Source of the DNA: Lonicera japonica
Lineage: Eukaryota > Streptophyta > Magnoliopsida > Dipsacales > Caprifoliaceae
Length of the DNA: 64,000 nucleotides
Reading direction: 5' to 3'
Assembly: GCA_021464415.1 (NCBI GenBank)
Contig: CM038469.1
Span: 3,946,501 to 4,010,500 of the forward strand
Numbering within the stretch: the first letter of the stretch is position 1; each line of letters begins with the position of its first letter. The notes beneath the pieces were generated by a model that searched no databases, was not told where the DNA came from, and was given only the letters and a program-made list of their open reading frames with translations. Both the position numbers and the translations under genes were made by a program. Shown here one piece after another: positions 11,027 to 24,900 of the stretch.

Positions 11027-14000
11027 ATGTCAAGCGGGAACGAAAAGGATAACCGACCTTTCGACCCTAAGCTTTACATGAAGGCTAAATCCGATTTTCT
11101 TGATAAAAAGTTGGGTATTGTCCAAGAACAGGTTGGGGAGACAAGTTCGGAGCTGAAACAAATGAGTGTAAAAGTGGATAGGGTAGAAAGTACCCAAATA
11201 GAACAATCTGGTAGATCTCAAAGTGCATAAAAGAGTGGAAGATCACAGCGTAGGGAAAGGAGGGCTGAATTTGAAAATTACTATTAGGGTAGTCATGTTG
11301 ATGAGGATGGCAACGTCGACTCGATCATTGCCAATATGAGGAATAGTGGTAGGTTTAGTGGAGGTAGAAATCGGGAGGATGACAACATGAGCGGAATATA
11401 AATGAAAATCCCTTTCTTTCAGGGGAAGAATGATCTTGAGGCCTATCTTGATAGGGTAAAGAATGTTGAGCTAGTGTTTGCATGCCACAATTATTCCGAT
11501 TCAAACAAGGTGAAATTGGCAGCCATTAAATTCTCAGATTATGCCATCGTTTGGTGGGATCACTTGTTGCTATAATGAAAGATGACTGAAGAAGGTCCCA
11601 TTGAGTCGTGGGAAGAGATGAAAATAATAATGAAGAAACGGTTTGTCCCCGACCATTATTATCAAAAATTGTATCAAAAGTTGCAAGGGCTTACACAGGG
11701 CAACCATAATGTTGATGATGACTACAAAGAAATGGAGATTGCTATGATCCGGGCTGATGTGAAAGAAGATCGGGAAGCCATCATGGCAAGGTTCGTGAGT
11801 GGGTTAAATCGCGAGATAAGTAATGCGGTGGAGTTGCAACCATACATGGAGATTGATGATATGGTACACATAGTGATAAAAATTGAGCGTTAACTTAAGA
11901 AGAGGGGTAGTACCAAGCCGAGCCAAAATTCGTATACTTCTTATTGGAAGTAAAATTAATGGAAGAAAGAAGAAAAACCAATCGTGCCAAAGCCGAAACT
12001 TGAGCAAAAACGTGAATCAAACAGTGATGGGAATTAAGCCAAAACAATATATACTACTACTCGCAACCATGATATCATTTGTTGAAAGTGTCAAGGGAGA
12101 GGGTACATTGCAACTCAATGCCCGAACAAGCAAGTAATGACTCTTCGGGATAATGGGAAATATGAGATAGAGGAAGAAGAAGACGATGAGTCTATGCCAC
12201 CTCTAAAAGATATAGAAGATGAGGAGAGCCTTGTCCATAGAGAGTTGTTAGCTGTAAGAAAAGCCCTTAACTTGCGAGTAAGAGGAGATGAATAGCAGCT
12301 TAAGAACATATTTCATACTAGATGCCTCATACAAGGCAAGGTGTGTAACATGATCATTGACGAAGGAAATTGTACTAACATTGCTAGCATGATGATGGTT
12401 GAAAAACTAGGATTGCTTACAACCAACCCACATCCTTACAAGCTCCAATGGTTGAATGGTAATGGAGAAATTATAGTAAACAAGCAAGTTGGTTTTATTT
12501 AGCATTGAAAAATATGGAGACAAAGTGTTGTGCGATATGGTTCCCATGCATGGCAGCCATATGTTGTTGGGCCGACCCTAGCAGTTTGATAGAAAAGTTA
12601 GGCATAGCGGCTTTACCAACAAGTACATTTTTAGATGAATAATAGAACCATTGCTCTTGCTCCATTGTCACCACAACAGGCTTATGCCGACCAATTAAAA
12701 TTTTAGCTCTAGGAAGAGCAAAAAAGAGTGAGTGAGAGAAAATAAAAGGAAAGGAAAATGAAAATTTGAAAGAGAATGAGAAAAAAGAGAAAAATAGAGT
12801 AAAGTCAGTGATAGCTATTGAGAGTAAATTTAAGAGAAGAAAAAAAAAATTTATGCAAAGGTGAGTGAAATCAAAAGAGCGATGTTTTCTAATCAGCTTC
12901 TTGTACTTTTGTATAAGGAAGCCTTTTTAAACGTTAACGAACTTAACCCTGCTTTGTCAAGTTCTATTATGTCTTTATAGCAAGAGTTCGATGATGTCTT
13001 CCTGGAGGAAATATCCCATGTCTTACCTCTAATCCGTGGAATAAACTATCAAATTAACTTTGTACCTGGTGTGTCAATTCTAAACTGGCCAGCCTATAGA
13101 AGTAACCTGGAGGAAACAAAAAAACTTCAAAGGCATGTGATCGAGTTATTGGAGAAGGGGCAGTGAGAGAGCTTCAGCCCATGTGAAGTGCCAATATTGC
13201 TAGTGCCTAAGAAAAATGGAACGTGGCGAATGTATATCGATTGCTGATCGGTCAATAATATCAAGGTAAAATATCACCATCTCATTCCATGCCTAGATGA
13301 TATGCTTGATGAATTGCATGAGTCTTATGTATTCTTTAAAATTGACTTGAAAAATGGGTATCGTCAAATTAGGATGAAAGAAGGAGATGAATGAAAAACA
13401 ACATTTCAAACAAAATATGGTTTATACGAATGGTTAGGTATGCCTTTTGATTTGACTAATTCACCTAGCACTTTCATGAGATTAATGAACCATGTTTTGA
13501 GATCTTTTATAGGCAAATTTGTTGTAATCTATTTTGATAATACTTTAGTTTATAGCAAGAGTCTAAATGATCATCTAATGCACCTAAAACCAATTATACA
13601 TGTCTTGCAAAAAGATAAGTTGTATGCTAATCTAACGAAGTGCACCTTTTGCACGGATAAGCTTGTTTTCTTTGGTTTTGTTGTGAGTGCACAAAGTATT
13701 CAAGTTGATGAAGAGAAAGTAAAGGCTTTTAAAGAATGGGCGAGTCCCCCAAGTGTTAAGCAAGTGCGAAGCTTCCATAGACTTGTTAGTTTCTACCGGT
13801 AGTTCGTAAAGGACTTTAGCACAATTGTAGCTCTATTAACTGAAGTGGTCAAGAAGAATGTTGGGTTTAGATGTGGAGAAGAGCAGGAAAAGGCATTCTA
13901 ATTACTTAAAAGCAAGCTAAGTAACGCCCCCTTATTATATTTACCTAATTTCTCCAAAACTTTTGAAATAAAATGCAATGCTTCAAGAAATGATATTGGT

Positions 14001-15580
14001 GTTGTTCTTATGTAGGAAGGAAAACCAATCACGTACTTTAGCGAGAAACTTAGTGGGGTGACTTTAAATTACCCTATATACGACAAAGAGTTGTATGCAT
14101 TGGTTTAAGCGTTAGAGATGTGGCAGCATTATTTATGGGCGAAGGAGTTCGTGATTCACACGGATCATGAATCATTGAAGCATTTGAGGGGACAATAAAA
14201 GTTGAACAAGAGCCATACTAAGTGGATGAAATTTGTAAAGACATTTTCGTATGTGATCAAATACAAGCAATGTAAAGAAAATGTTGTAGCGGATGCACTA
14301 TTGCGCATTTATGCTTTAATTACTACTTTATATGCTAAGTTTCTTGGATTTGAATGTATTAAGGAATTGTACGTTAATGATGCTAATTTTAGAGATATAT
14401 TTAATGCATGTGAAAAAATGGCGTTTAATAAGTACTTTAGGCATGATGGATTTCTAATGTATGAAAATAAATTGTGCCTAAATGTTTATTGCGCGAATTG
14501 CTTGTTAAAGAAGCACATGGTGGGAGTCTAATTGAATACTTTGGTGTAGTTAAGACTTTAGGAGTATTGCAAGAACACTTCTTTTGGCCCCACATGAAAA
14601 GATATGTTGAAAGAATTTGCGAAAAATGTGTTACTTGTATGAAAGCAAAGTCTAAGTTAAAACCCCATGGTTTGTATACTCCATTGCCCATACCTAGTGA
14701 CCCTTAGGTTGATATTTTCATGGATTATGTGTTGGGTTTGCCTAGGACTAAGCATTGGAATGATTCAATTTTTGTGGTGATTGATAAATTTTCTAAAATT
14801 GCTCATTTCATTGCTTTTCATAAAACTAATGATGCACCACGAATTGCTAATTTGTTCTTCAAAGAGATAGTTAAATTGCATGGCATGCCTAGAACCATTG
14901 TGTCTGACAGAGATGCAAAGTTTTTAAGTTACTTTTGGAAGACTTTGTAGAGAAAATTGGGAAATAAATTGTTGTTTTCTACTACTTGTCACCCACAGAC
15001 TGATGGTCAAACAGAAGTAGTAAATATGACTTTGTCTACTTTGTTGCGTGCCATAAATAAGAAGAACGTGAAAGAATAGGAAGAATGATTCCCACATGTT
15101 GAGTTTGTTTATAATAGATCTATTCATTATGCTACTAAGTTTTCTCTCTTTGAAATTGTTTATGGTTTTAATCTATTAGTTGATTTGGATTTATTACCGT
15201 TACCTGTTGAGCATGCTAATTTAGATGGCAGGAAAAAGGCTAAATTCCTTAGACAAATCCACGAGAAAGTGAGGCAAAACATTGAGAGAATGACCAAACA
15301 GTATGAGCAACAAGCCAACAAAGGAAGGAATAAATTGGTTTTCGAGCCAGCCTGAGGAAGGAACATTTTTTGGTTCAAAGGCGTTCTAAGTTACTACCGC
15401 GAGGAGATTGACCATTTTAAGTATTAGAGCATATTAATGATAATGCCTACAAACTTGACTTGCAAGGTGAGTATAATGTGAGTGCTACTTTTAACGTTAT
15501 TGATTTAAGCCCTTTTAGTGTAACTGACGATTTGAGGACAAATCATTTTCAAGAGGAGGGGAATGATGAGGGCAAGAATG
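11027..15580 (+). pseudogene. Degenerate Ty3/gypsy gag-pol
   Basis: Broken polyprotein with domains in retrotransposon order. An N-terminal gag coiled segment starts at ATG 11027. The gag core (11510-11893) has WEEMK, KRFVPDHYY and MARFVSGLNREI. The zinc knuckle near 12080-12130 (CQGRGYIATQC) has its first Cys followed by a stop and its His replaced by Tyr. The protease near 12350 reads IIDEGN where Asp-Ser/Thr-Gly is expected. Reverse transcriptase spans about 13200-13800, with the catalytic YFDD box changed to YFDN near 13533. RNase H (about 13860-14300), an integrase zinc finger (14480-14700) and an integrase core (14710-15060, [16 protein letters not shown]) follow. At least ten in-frame stops interrupt it. 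This is a dead element; the active-site losses are visible directly. Confidence 0.9.
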
Positions 15581-16260
15581 GCACAAGCTCAAAGGCATGG
15601 AAGGAGGCTCACAATGATCGGATCAAAGTTCCAGTTGGTCCAGTTACAAGATCTCGAATAAAGAAATTTAAGGAAGAGCTTAATGGCATGGTTCGAGGTG
15701 TTTTGGAGCAAGCCAAAGCATGGAGACCCATTGAAGGCATGGAGAATTGAGGCTTTAAAATGAAGATAGAGGCATTAGAAGATCATTCGGAGTGTTAAAA
15801 GGCAACCATGGAGTTTTTATTTTTTTGTATAATTTGGCGCGTCTTATTTCGCATTTTATTTCCTTTTAGTGTTGGACTAGAATAGGAATGTCTATATTTC
15901 ATTTCCTTATTGTTTAGGCTTATTTAACTCATATTTAAAGGGGAGAATGTGATTGTTTCTATCAGTTGATTATTATATATAAAATTATAGTGTTTTTACT
16001 TTTGAGTTATTAAGAACTTGTTCAACAATTCCGAATTTATTTTAATTCGTATTGTTCTTGACTTATCAATTAATCATCCCCAATCAATTGTTCTTCTTCG
16101 ACTATACCAAGGTTCACACATTTATTATAGGTGTTGGGTTGCGGTTTCATCTCTATTTGTTCGTCCAGTTCCAAGGTTCTTGCCTCCATATAAGCAACGG
16201 GTCGCAGATTCACCCCAAATCTAGTCTAGAAACGACCCTTGTGGGTATCAAGCCATTAGG
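15580..16260 (+). mobile_element. Ty3/gypsy 3' end and LTR-like segment, copy 2
   Basis: The open frame 15460-15750 ends the polyprotein with the same KKFKEELNGMV-type tail found at 3952-4236. The following non-coding DNA parallels 4237-4700 until about 16245, where the two copies diverge. A purine-rich 'aaaggggaga' at about 15938 also occurs in copy 1 at about 4377 and may be the polypurine tract. LTR limits were not established. Confidence 0.6.
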
Positions 16261-16499
16261 TTGTTAGAAGATTCTGTATAAATGAGAGGATGAGTGAGGT
16301 GTATTGGCACGTTGATGATTAATAAAATTCTCTTATTCTTCTCTTTACTTTTCTATCCCTCCTTGATTTTCTCTTTAAGCTTTCTTACCTTGGTTCTCAT
16401 ATATCACCGTTAATTCTCTTCAAACCTTAATATCTACTGTCACAGGAGTCCTAACGATGGGTATCCAAGAAGTGATACTTTGACCAAGTTTCATTGCTA

Positions 16500-17278
16500 A
16501 TTCGATGGATGGAGGAGTGAATCAACTTAAAAAGCAAATAAAAGTGAATTAAGCAGCTGTTAAAGCCACGAATTAGCAAATAGAAAAAAAAAATGAGTGG
16601 TTAGAGAACAGAAAAAATGAATTAGATACTAAATTTAATTATATGCAGTCATCGATGAATGCATTGTAAGCTAATTTCTACTTACAGTTCGATAGCCAAG
16701 GAAGAAACTAAATTCAAAGGGTGATTTGCATTCACCTCCTCCATTGCCAATAGATCTGCACCACAAAGGGATAATTGGAACTCCGGTTGGTCTTGTGAAA
16801 TGAGTAAGGAGCACACTCCGTAAACCTGTTGAGATTAGATGGACAAGTTTACCCATGATTCACCACAACCACGCAACCAACTTCAAATCCGAGAAGTATG
16901 AGTTCCCTACTTTTGATGGTGATGATGATGATGCAGTAGATTGACTATAGCAATGCAAATGTTTTTTCTTCATTAATAAAACCCTAACATAACAGAGAGT
17001 ACTTTCTATGACCATTTATTTGAAAGGCGGAGCTAGGAAATGGTATTTTAACACTTTTAAGCAACGTATTGGTGGTGTGAGTTGGGAGATTTTTAATAAA
17101 TAAGCCATAAAAAAGGTTTTCTGAATAAGGGTATAGAAATACAATAGCTGAACTGCATGATCTCAAACAAGTGAGTAGTGCAGAAAATTATCAAAGTAAA
17201 TTCGAGGAATTAAAGGCCCAAGTATTAGAGGTGGAGCCAAACCTCACCGAGACTTATTTTGTGGCAGGTTTTAATGGA
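16500..17278 (+). pseudogene. Second Ty3/gypsy gag remnant
   Basis: Frames with stops still spell a retrotransposon gag core: KYEFPTFDGDDD near 16897-16932, then LKGGARKWYF near 17020-17050, then IAELHDLKQ and YQSKFEEL near 17140-17210, ending ETYFVAGFNG at about 17277. It is cut off exactly where the inverted element below begins. It is a different gag from the one at 11 kb. Confidence 0.7.
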
Positions 17279-20200
17279 TGATTGTTGTGAATGTTTTAAT
17301 TACTTGCAAGTACACGAATCGGTACTTAGTATAGCTTAGGCAAAAGCGAGGTCGAACCCTAGGGACTTGACAGATGGAATCTACGTATCTCTCTCACTAA
17401 CTCTAATTAATTCTTAATCTAGCTTAGAAATTGATTGGGATGATTTATCAACTAAGAATACGAATAAAATAATAAAAATACTAATGAAATAATCAATTAA
17501 TAAAATACTAGGGTAGCGGAATCATATATTTGATATCATGTTCTTAGTATTCATGCCCAGCAAACTCTATTCTTTGTCTCGCACTAATTTGGTCTCTCGA
17601 CTCTATTAGATGCGAAAAATAAATTAAATTAAGCCCAATTAAATTATAAAATTCAAGTATTAATTTTTCCATAGCCAAACAAATGTATAAAATCAAAACA
17701 CTCCCTATATCCGTCAAAACACACCCTATATCCGCTTTTAACAAATCATAAGGTGAATCCAACAAAAAAATAGTGAGAATCCAATTTTATTTTTATCAAT
17801 TAAAATAGGCATTCAATAGGAAAAATTATTTTTAATATTAAAGCATTAAATTGGTAGAGTCAATTGGCATGAATACGTGCAATGGAATCAATCAAACATA
17901 CTCATCCTCAACCCTAGAAAATAACCTAACCTAACATGCTTGCAATTAAAACACAATACATAATTAAATAATGCATAAATAAATAAATCAAATACTTACT
18001 TGAATGCGCGCAAATATATTAATGAAGATAAATAAATCTGAATTAATTGTTATCACTCTAATCGGCAAGAAAGAAAAAAGAAAAAAAATCAATCGGCAGC
18101 TTTCATTCTTCGATAAACGTAACAAGAAGAAAATAAAAAATAAATCTATTAATTGTGGCTATCTTTGAATCTCAATAAATGTGTAGAGAGGGAGAGGAAG
18201 AAAATTGAAACTTGCGGCTGTGCTTTCTGATGATTTGCGGCAACCGTTCTTTTTATAATTGCTTTGATCATTGCTTGATGGGCTGCTGAGAATGGCTGCT
18301 GGAAGTGGGCCGAATGGGCTGGATTAAATTGGCTCGCTATTTTAATTAACTTGGCTGCAAGTGGGCTTGGATTAAATTGGCCCTCTAGAATTAATTTTTT
18401 CGCGCACTGATTGTATTTCGGCTATAATTTTACACTCCGAACTCCGATTGACGCAAGGTTTTTGCTCACGCGTAGCTAACTCAAAGGTATAGAACTTTCG
18501 AATCTGGAGATTTCTTCAAATTCCTTACGGATTAATGCCAGAAATTTATTGAACTCAAGCCTTGCGCATAGCCATTTTTTTCCTTCAATTGCAAACTTCT
18601 CGATTTAATTCCAAATACCTGAAAAGCTTCAAAAACACAACAGATGTAGTAATATATGCTCTTCAAGATATATATTAGTGCCGTAAATTGTACCAATTTC
18701 TTGGCACATCAAATTTCCCCCAACTTATACTTTGCTAGTCCTCGAGCAAAGCAAAAGTCTTAAAATAAATTCTTTTATTAACCTCAAGGTTCCCCCAAGA
18801 GGACGAGTGAAGTCTCGTGATGGTTTGCAGTGAATATACCAACAAAATTCGAATGCAACGGATCTTTCTAAAAATTATTCCCTTTCTTTCACCAATGCAA
18901 ATGACTTAACAAAGACATCGAAACACCCACATGTTAATCAATGTGACACATGTACAATATCAAAGTTCTCAAACTAGCAAGATTAATAAGAATATTTCTT
19001 TCTCTCCAATCTCATTGTGCGTGTGAATTGACAACAACATAACATCATTAATATCTAAGTAAGCAAAGCTTTCAAATCCCATCCAAATTATGTTTCGACT
19101 CAACTCCTCACATGGCATACACTCAACAAATGAAACACTCAAGAATATGGTGTAATTGCTCTCATTACATGCGGGACTATAAAGATTAAATGTATTCAAA
19201 TTCAAATGCCTCTCACATGTATACATGAAAAACGCTGTAAATGAAAAAACAAGAGTCTCATGAAAGGATAAATACCACTAGAAAAACGAAATGCATAAAT
19301 GGATCCCCTCCACCACTCTTACCTCAAAACCATATTCCAAAGGATCTTTAGGACTTTTTCGGGTTGTAACGCAAGGCTTAGGGTAAGGGTTAATCAAATG
19401 AAGGGAAATATAGGGGATTCAAAGACCTAAGAAATACATTGAGATATAAAATTAACACTTCGGGCTAAATTTGATTTCATTCGAGCTTTTCTTTTGCTTA
19501 TTTTATTTTCTTTTCTTCACATCTCCTTTCTTATACAAATTTTTCACTTTGATATTTCTAAGGAGATTTCATCATTTTTTTTCATTTTTTTTGTCTTCTT
19601 CTTCTTTTTTTTTAAGCTCACTTTTCACTATTGCCCGTATATAGAATAAATAATCTCAACATATTCTTAGATAAAAAGGGTAGGCTATAAATATGGTTTA
19701 CACTCCTAATTGGAGTAGGGTAAGGATATTGAGCTACCAAAGAAACGCTATAAATAAGGCTCAAAGGGGTGACTAGCGGTACATATATAAGGGTAGGATT
19801 AGGCTATATTGAGGTTGCCAAAGACGGCCTAAGTCACTTCCTAATGTTTAAAGTTCTTCAGTTTAAGTAATATCAAGAATCCTTAAAAGAATTGCATTTC
19901 ATGAACGTACCTTTCTAGTGTTCAATCAAAACAAAGAATAATGAGACTATTCAACGAGTTACGCTTTTCAAAAATTACGACTTGATGTAAAAACCCCCAA
20001 ATAAGAAGATTGGCTCAAATACTCACAGGCTACTTAGTCTATACATTTATGTTCTTCCAAAATTTTTAGTTATGCTCACTCTTCTATCTAGTCATGCATA
20101 AGTTGTCATATGTGCTCAAATATAATGATAATCGAAAATCATGAAATTTCTTTTAATAATGATAGTAGGTGAACTAAACATGCACATGTAAAGTATTAAG

Positions 20201-20576
20201 ACGAATGCGTCATCGTTATCATACTGGCTAAACAAAGGGAAACTTAATATCAATCTAAGAACCATTGCATTTTTTTTTTCATTTTTTTTTTGTTTTTTGA
20301 AAAAAAGTTTGTTCAATTTATTGCAAAGTGCAACATGTGAAGTGCGTGAAATGATAAGGCAATTAAATCCCATCACCCAACTGGATTCTTACATTGTCCT
20401 CAATGTATAAAGACAAGTAAATAAGAAAGGAAAGGATATCACCTGAAAACAAGGGAGCTCGACGAAAAAGATAAACCTGCACTTTTGTTAGAAATAGAAC
20501 AAAGAAAAGCAAAATAGAAAATCCAAATATACAATATTATACATAATAATATACATGAATCATGGCCTTAAAAAAA
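17279..20576 (-). mobile_element. 3' non-coding/LTR region of the inverted gypsy element
   Basis: This lies downstream, on the - strand, of the integrase at 20577-21955. On the - strand the region starts with 'TTGAGGACAATG' (about 20397), a phrase commonly seen after pol in plant Tat/Athila-type elements. It ends with ACAACAATCA at 17279, consistent with an LTR terminal CA. It contains 'tcctcgagcaaagcaaaag' (18738) and 'aggtcgaaccctaggga' (17350), also common in these elements. No coding frame. The exact LTR start was not found, and small ORFs here are chance. Confidence 0.55.
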
Positions 20577-21955
20577 TCAATCCTGATAAACGGGATCCTC
20601 CAGAAGCATAACTTCAACTTCTGGGTTTTCCAACTCCAAAAATGGTTTCAAACGATGGCCATTCATTTTAAACACACTACCATCTTTAGGATTCTGAATC
20701 TCAATAGCTCCATGAGGATAAACCTGTTGGACTATGAAAGGACCTGACCATTTGGATTTCAACTTTCCTGGGAACAGATGCAGACGAGAATTATAAAGAA
20801 GAACTTTTTGGCCAGGGTAAAAGGATTTCCTAAGAATCTTCTGATCATGCACCCTTTTCATCCTTTCTTTGTACGACTTTGCACAATCATAAGCATCATT
20901 CCTTATTTCTTCCAGCTCAGCAATTTGAAGCTTTCTATGAGTTCCTGCCTGGTCAATATTAAAATTAAGCTGTCTAACAGCCCAAAAAGCTCTATGCTCT
21001 AACTCAACAGGCAGGTGACATGCCTTACCATACACCAAACGGTGGGGAGACATTCCAATAGGAGTTTTGTACGCAGTACGATATGCCCACAAAGCATCTG
21101 TCAGTCAGACTAACCAATCCTTCCTATTAGGATTTACCGTCTTTTCTAATATATGCTTGATCTCCCTATTCGAAATTTCAGCCTGTCCACTAGTTTGTGG
21201 ATGGTACGCAGTCGACACTTTATGAATCACTCCATACTTCTTCATTAGACCCTCAAATGGTCTATTGCAAAAGTGCGACCCCCTATCACTAATGATAGCG
21301 CGGAGTGTACCAAAACATGCAAGAATATTCTCTTTCAAAAATCGGACCACCACTTTATGGTCATTTGTTCTGCACGCAATAGCCTCGACCCATTTTGACA
21401 CATAATCAACAGCTACTAAAATATAGAGATTACCAAAAGAGTTAGGAAAAGGTCCCATAAAATCTATCCCCCACACATCAAAGATCTCCACTATCAGAAT
21501 TGGATTAAGGGGCATTATACTTCGGCGTGTAAGACTACCTAACTTCTGGCATCTCTCACAAGCGACACAATAGGCATGGGCATCACAAAACAAAGAAGGC
21601 CAATAAAATCCACACTGCAAAACCTTAGCAGCGGTTTTCTTTCCACTAAAATGGCCTCCACATGGTTGATCATGGCAAAAGGAGAGAACTTTCATTTGAT
21701 TATCCTCAGGAACACATCTCCTAATTACCTGATCAGGACAGTACTTGAAGAGATAGAGATCGTCCCAGTAAAAGTACTTCACCTCGGACAAGAATTTGTA
21801 CTTATCTTGTTTCGACCAATGATTTGGCATTTCACGTGTGACAAGATAGTTAACGATATCTGCATACCAAGGTGATTGGGAAATATGCATAAGCTGCTCA
21901 TCAGGAAATGTCTCAGCTATGGGCAATGAATCACAGAGTTTGTTGTCATGGGTTT
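20577..21955 (-). pseudogene. Ty3/gypsy integrase fragment (Athila/Tat-like)
   Basis: One reading frame from about 21955 to 20577, interrupted by a single stop at about 21102-21104 (TGA between WLV and [10 protein letters not shown], consistent with a CGA to TGA change). It shows the integrase HHCC zinc finger ([15 protein letters not shown], then CVACERC). The catalytic core has the triad Asp in WGIDFMGPF, Asp in IISDRGSHF, and Glu in [11 protein letters not shown]. The C-terminal GPF and NGHRLKPF segment follows. Reverse transcriptase is missing: the frame is cut at 21955 by a stop and unrelated DNA. Codon integrity suggests a much younger insertion than the + strand element at 11-15 kb. 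Confidence 0.9.
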
Positions 21956-24900
21956 ACAAAAGAAAGAGGTAACGATTTTTTTTTGTCTCGTATATTTATG
22001 TGTGTGTGTATAATAATAATGATAATGATGACGATGATGATTAAGTAAAGTACATAGCATACATATATATCTACACACATAATGCAATCTTACATATATA
22101 TATATATATATATATTTATAATTTAATGTACTTTTAAGAAAAAGTACATACCACATATATATTTGCATATGTACTTAATAATAAATAACTATGATGATTA
22201 CTTAATTCATTTTAAGGTATTTTAATGGTTTAGTTATAAAATAAGTAATAATAATAATTTATCAGAATTTCGTTAAGTTTCTAATTTATTAAATTGATAT
22301 TAATTTTAGGATCAAGAATTAGGTATTAAGGAAAATTTTAAGTGCAGAAATATGAGTAGTACATATTCTCTATTTTAAGGCTTAAGTAAAATATTATTTT
22401 GTATATTTATAATTCAGTTGTTTATTATTGATTGCAATGGTATCCTCAAAGATGGCATATTTTTATTGAAAACCCACTTCAATTATTTGACATGTATTAT
22501 CTCTAGAATAATTGAGTGGCGTGCCAAACACCGGCATACGTTATTCTAAACTAGTTCATTATTGATCAATTATTTGATTAGAAAGTGGAATATTAGACCC
22601 CGGTCAATGGGGGTTATTCATTGACCTTAGAAGTGGAATATCATACAAGAAATTATTTCAATATTTATAATTATGTGATAAATTATTCTGAAATGTCTTT
22701 TAAATTTGTAATTTATGACCTAATAATATTTTGCTAACCCTGGAATAGAAAATGAGTACTTCTCATGGGGTTTGTCATAATGATTTTCTAGGAATAATAA
22801 ATAAGAAACGAAGGAGTATTATATTTGATGATTTTAAAATTTCAATAAACATGTATTAGGAAAATTATGTACTGTGTTTATTGATTTAATAAATATTTCG
22901 TATTTAAATTTTAAATTGTTATTAGACGTATCTTTTACTCGTACTGTCCATGAGAAACATTGCTTTTAGAATTGTGTCGTTACAGCTAAAATCATTACCC
23001 TTTTTAAAATTAGTTTCTTTTAAGAAGGATTTACATGTAGTTAGAGCATCTATGCGCTTATGCCAAATTTATTGATTTAGGAAAAACCCCTTTATGTTGT
23101 ATGATTGCAAAAGGATAAATTTGATTAGGCTTGTTTAGTTAGTGCTAATATCATACAAACAGATGATGCTCATTCAAACTCAAACTCAAAGTTTAAGCTT
23201 AATTTGTTCTTCTTAGCTTGGAGAGTAAGATTCATGTCTCAGCTTTTCAATTGCGTCCCTATTTTTTTTCCTCCCATGAGTTGTTTCTATACCACTTTAG
23301 ATGTAGGTAATTCATGCTCGTAGATCCGCGCTTGCCTGGCCACCAAAGTATTTGAACGTTGGGCAAATCAAAACCGAGATGCTCCGATATATAGATCGTT
23401 CCCAACATAAGAATTAAGTAATAACTTATGCCATTAGGCCAACCCTTTTGATTAAAATAATAAATTAACTACCTTTATCCAATATTATGTTAGACTGCTA
23501 AAATTTGTTCTTCTTTCCTCTTTAATTCTTGGACGAGCAAACATTCAGCTTTCTAGTATGAGATGGTTGCCTTAACATTTTGAGCAGTTTTTTATTATAT
23601 GCGGTCTAAATAATGCATAACTTGACCTCAAATTTGAAAATTCTCATTTACTTTTTCGTAAGTATTGTGGATGCTCTTACAAGTTAAAAAAATTACTGAA
23701 TGTAAATAGCACATCAAAAAGTGATCAACGTCTGAGGTTTTTAGTATATCATTTAAATCATTCTCACTGTCATTTAAGTTGACATAAATTTAACTGCTCA
23801 ATCAACTCAATTGTTTTTTAACCTAGGCTGCTAAAATTTTCTAACTTAACCAACAAAATTAAAAAGTACATTTTTTTTTATTAACGAGCTACTAACAAAA
23901 GTAAAAGGGGGCTGGTAAAAGAACAATTAAACACTCAATTTTTAAGTATTCATGTTTAATTTTTAATTTTTTTTAAAGCATTCCTATTGATGATAATGTG
24001 TAAATTATATTTTTTTAGCGTACAATTATCAAACTTTAATCCAACCATTGATTATAATGGTCCTTTAAGGTTCGAGTTAACTAAGGATGCCAATAGGATC
24101 TAAAAAATTAATTTTAACTACACCAGTTTTTGAAGTACTTATGCAAAAGTATTAATTTCATATAAACATCTTTAATAACAAGAGTAATCTTAATGACAAC
24201 CACCACTAAAATAACCTTTTTGGTCTATGTAAATAAGGAACTTGTAGAAGAATTTATAGAGCCAGGACAAAAAGCCACCTAAGCATTGAACTAAGCTTGG
24301 ATCAAACAAAGAAAAATCAATTCCGATCCTCTTGTGCATTGTTTATAAATTTGAACTACTTAAATGTAAAGAAAAGAATAATTAATCATTCTTTCTTAAA
24401 CATAGGAGCATAGGACTATAAATTAAACGCATCTATTAGTTGCCTAAGGATGGAGGGGAGGGGAGATCATGCGTAGTTAAGTAATACATAAAGGATTATT
24501 TTTGATTTAGCATAAACACCTCTAACGTGCATGATTGTGAACAAAAAAAATTGTGTGTACATGGTAATGACCATCACAAACTAACAACATACCTAAATTT
24601 CCCTCAGACAAACAGATGTTACTCATTCAAACTCAGAAGAGTAAACTTTGTTCTTCTTATATAGCTTGGAAGAGTAAGCAAAATCGTTGGCTTCCCACTG
24701 TGAGAAGGTTGTCCTATAACTTTTTGAATAATTTTTGCCTCAAAAAACAATTAATTATTAATAGTCAAAATCCATCAACACATGTTATCCACTCCTTTCT
24801 CATCTTCAACACACGTTCTCTTTCTTCAAAAATCAAAATGTTTTCGCACATGTTTTCCTTTCATCTCTCACTTTCAACCCATGTTATTAATTTCAACTCC

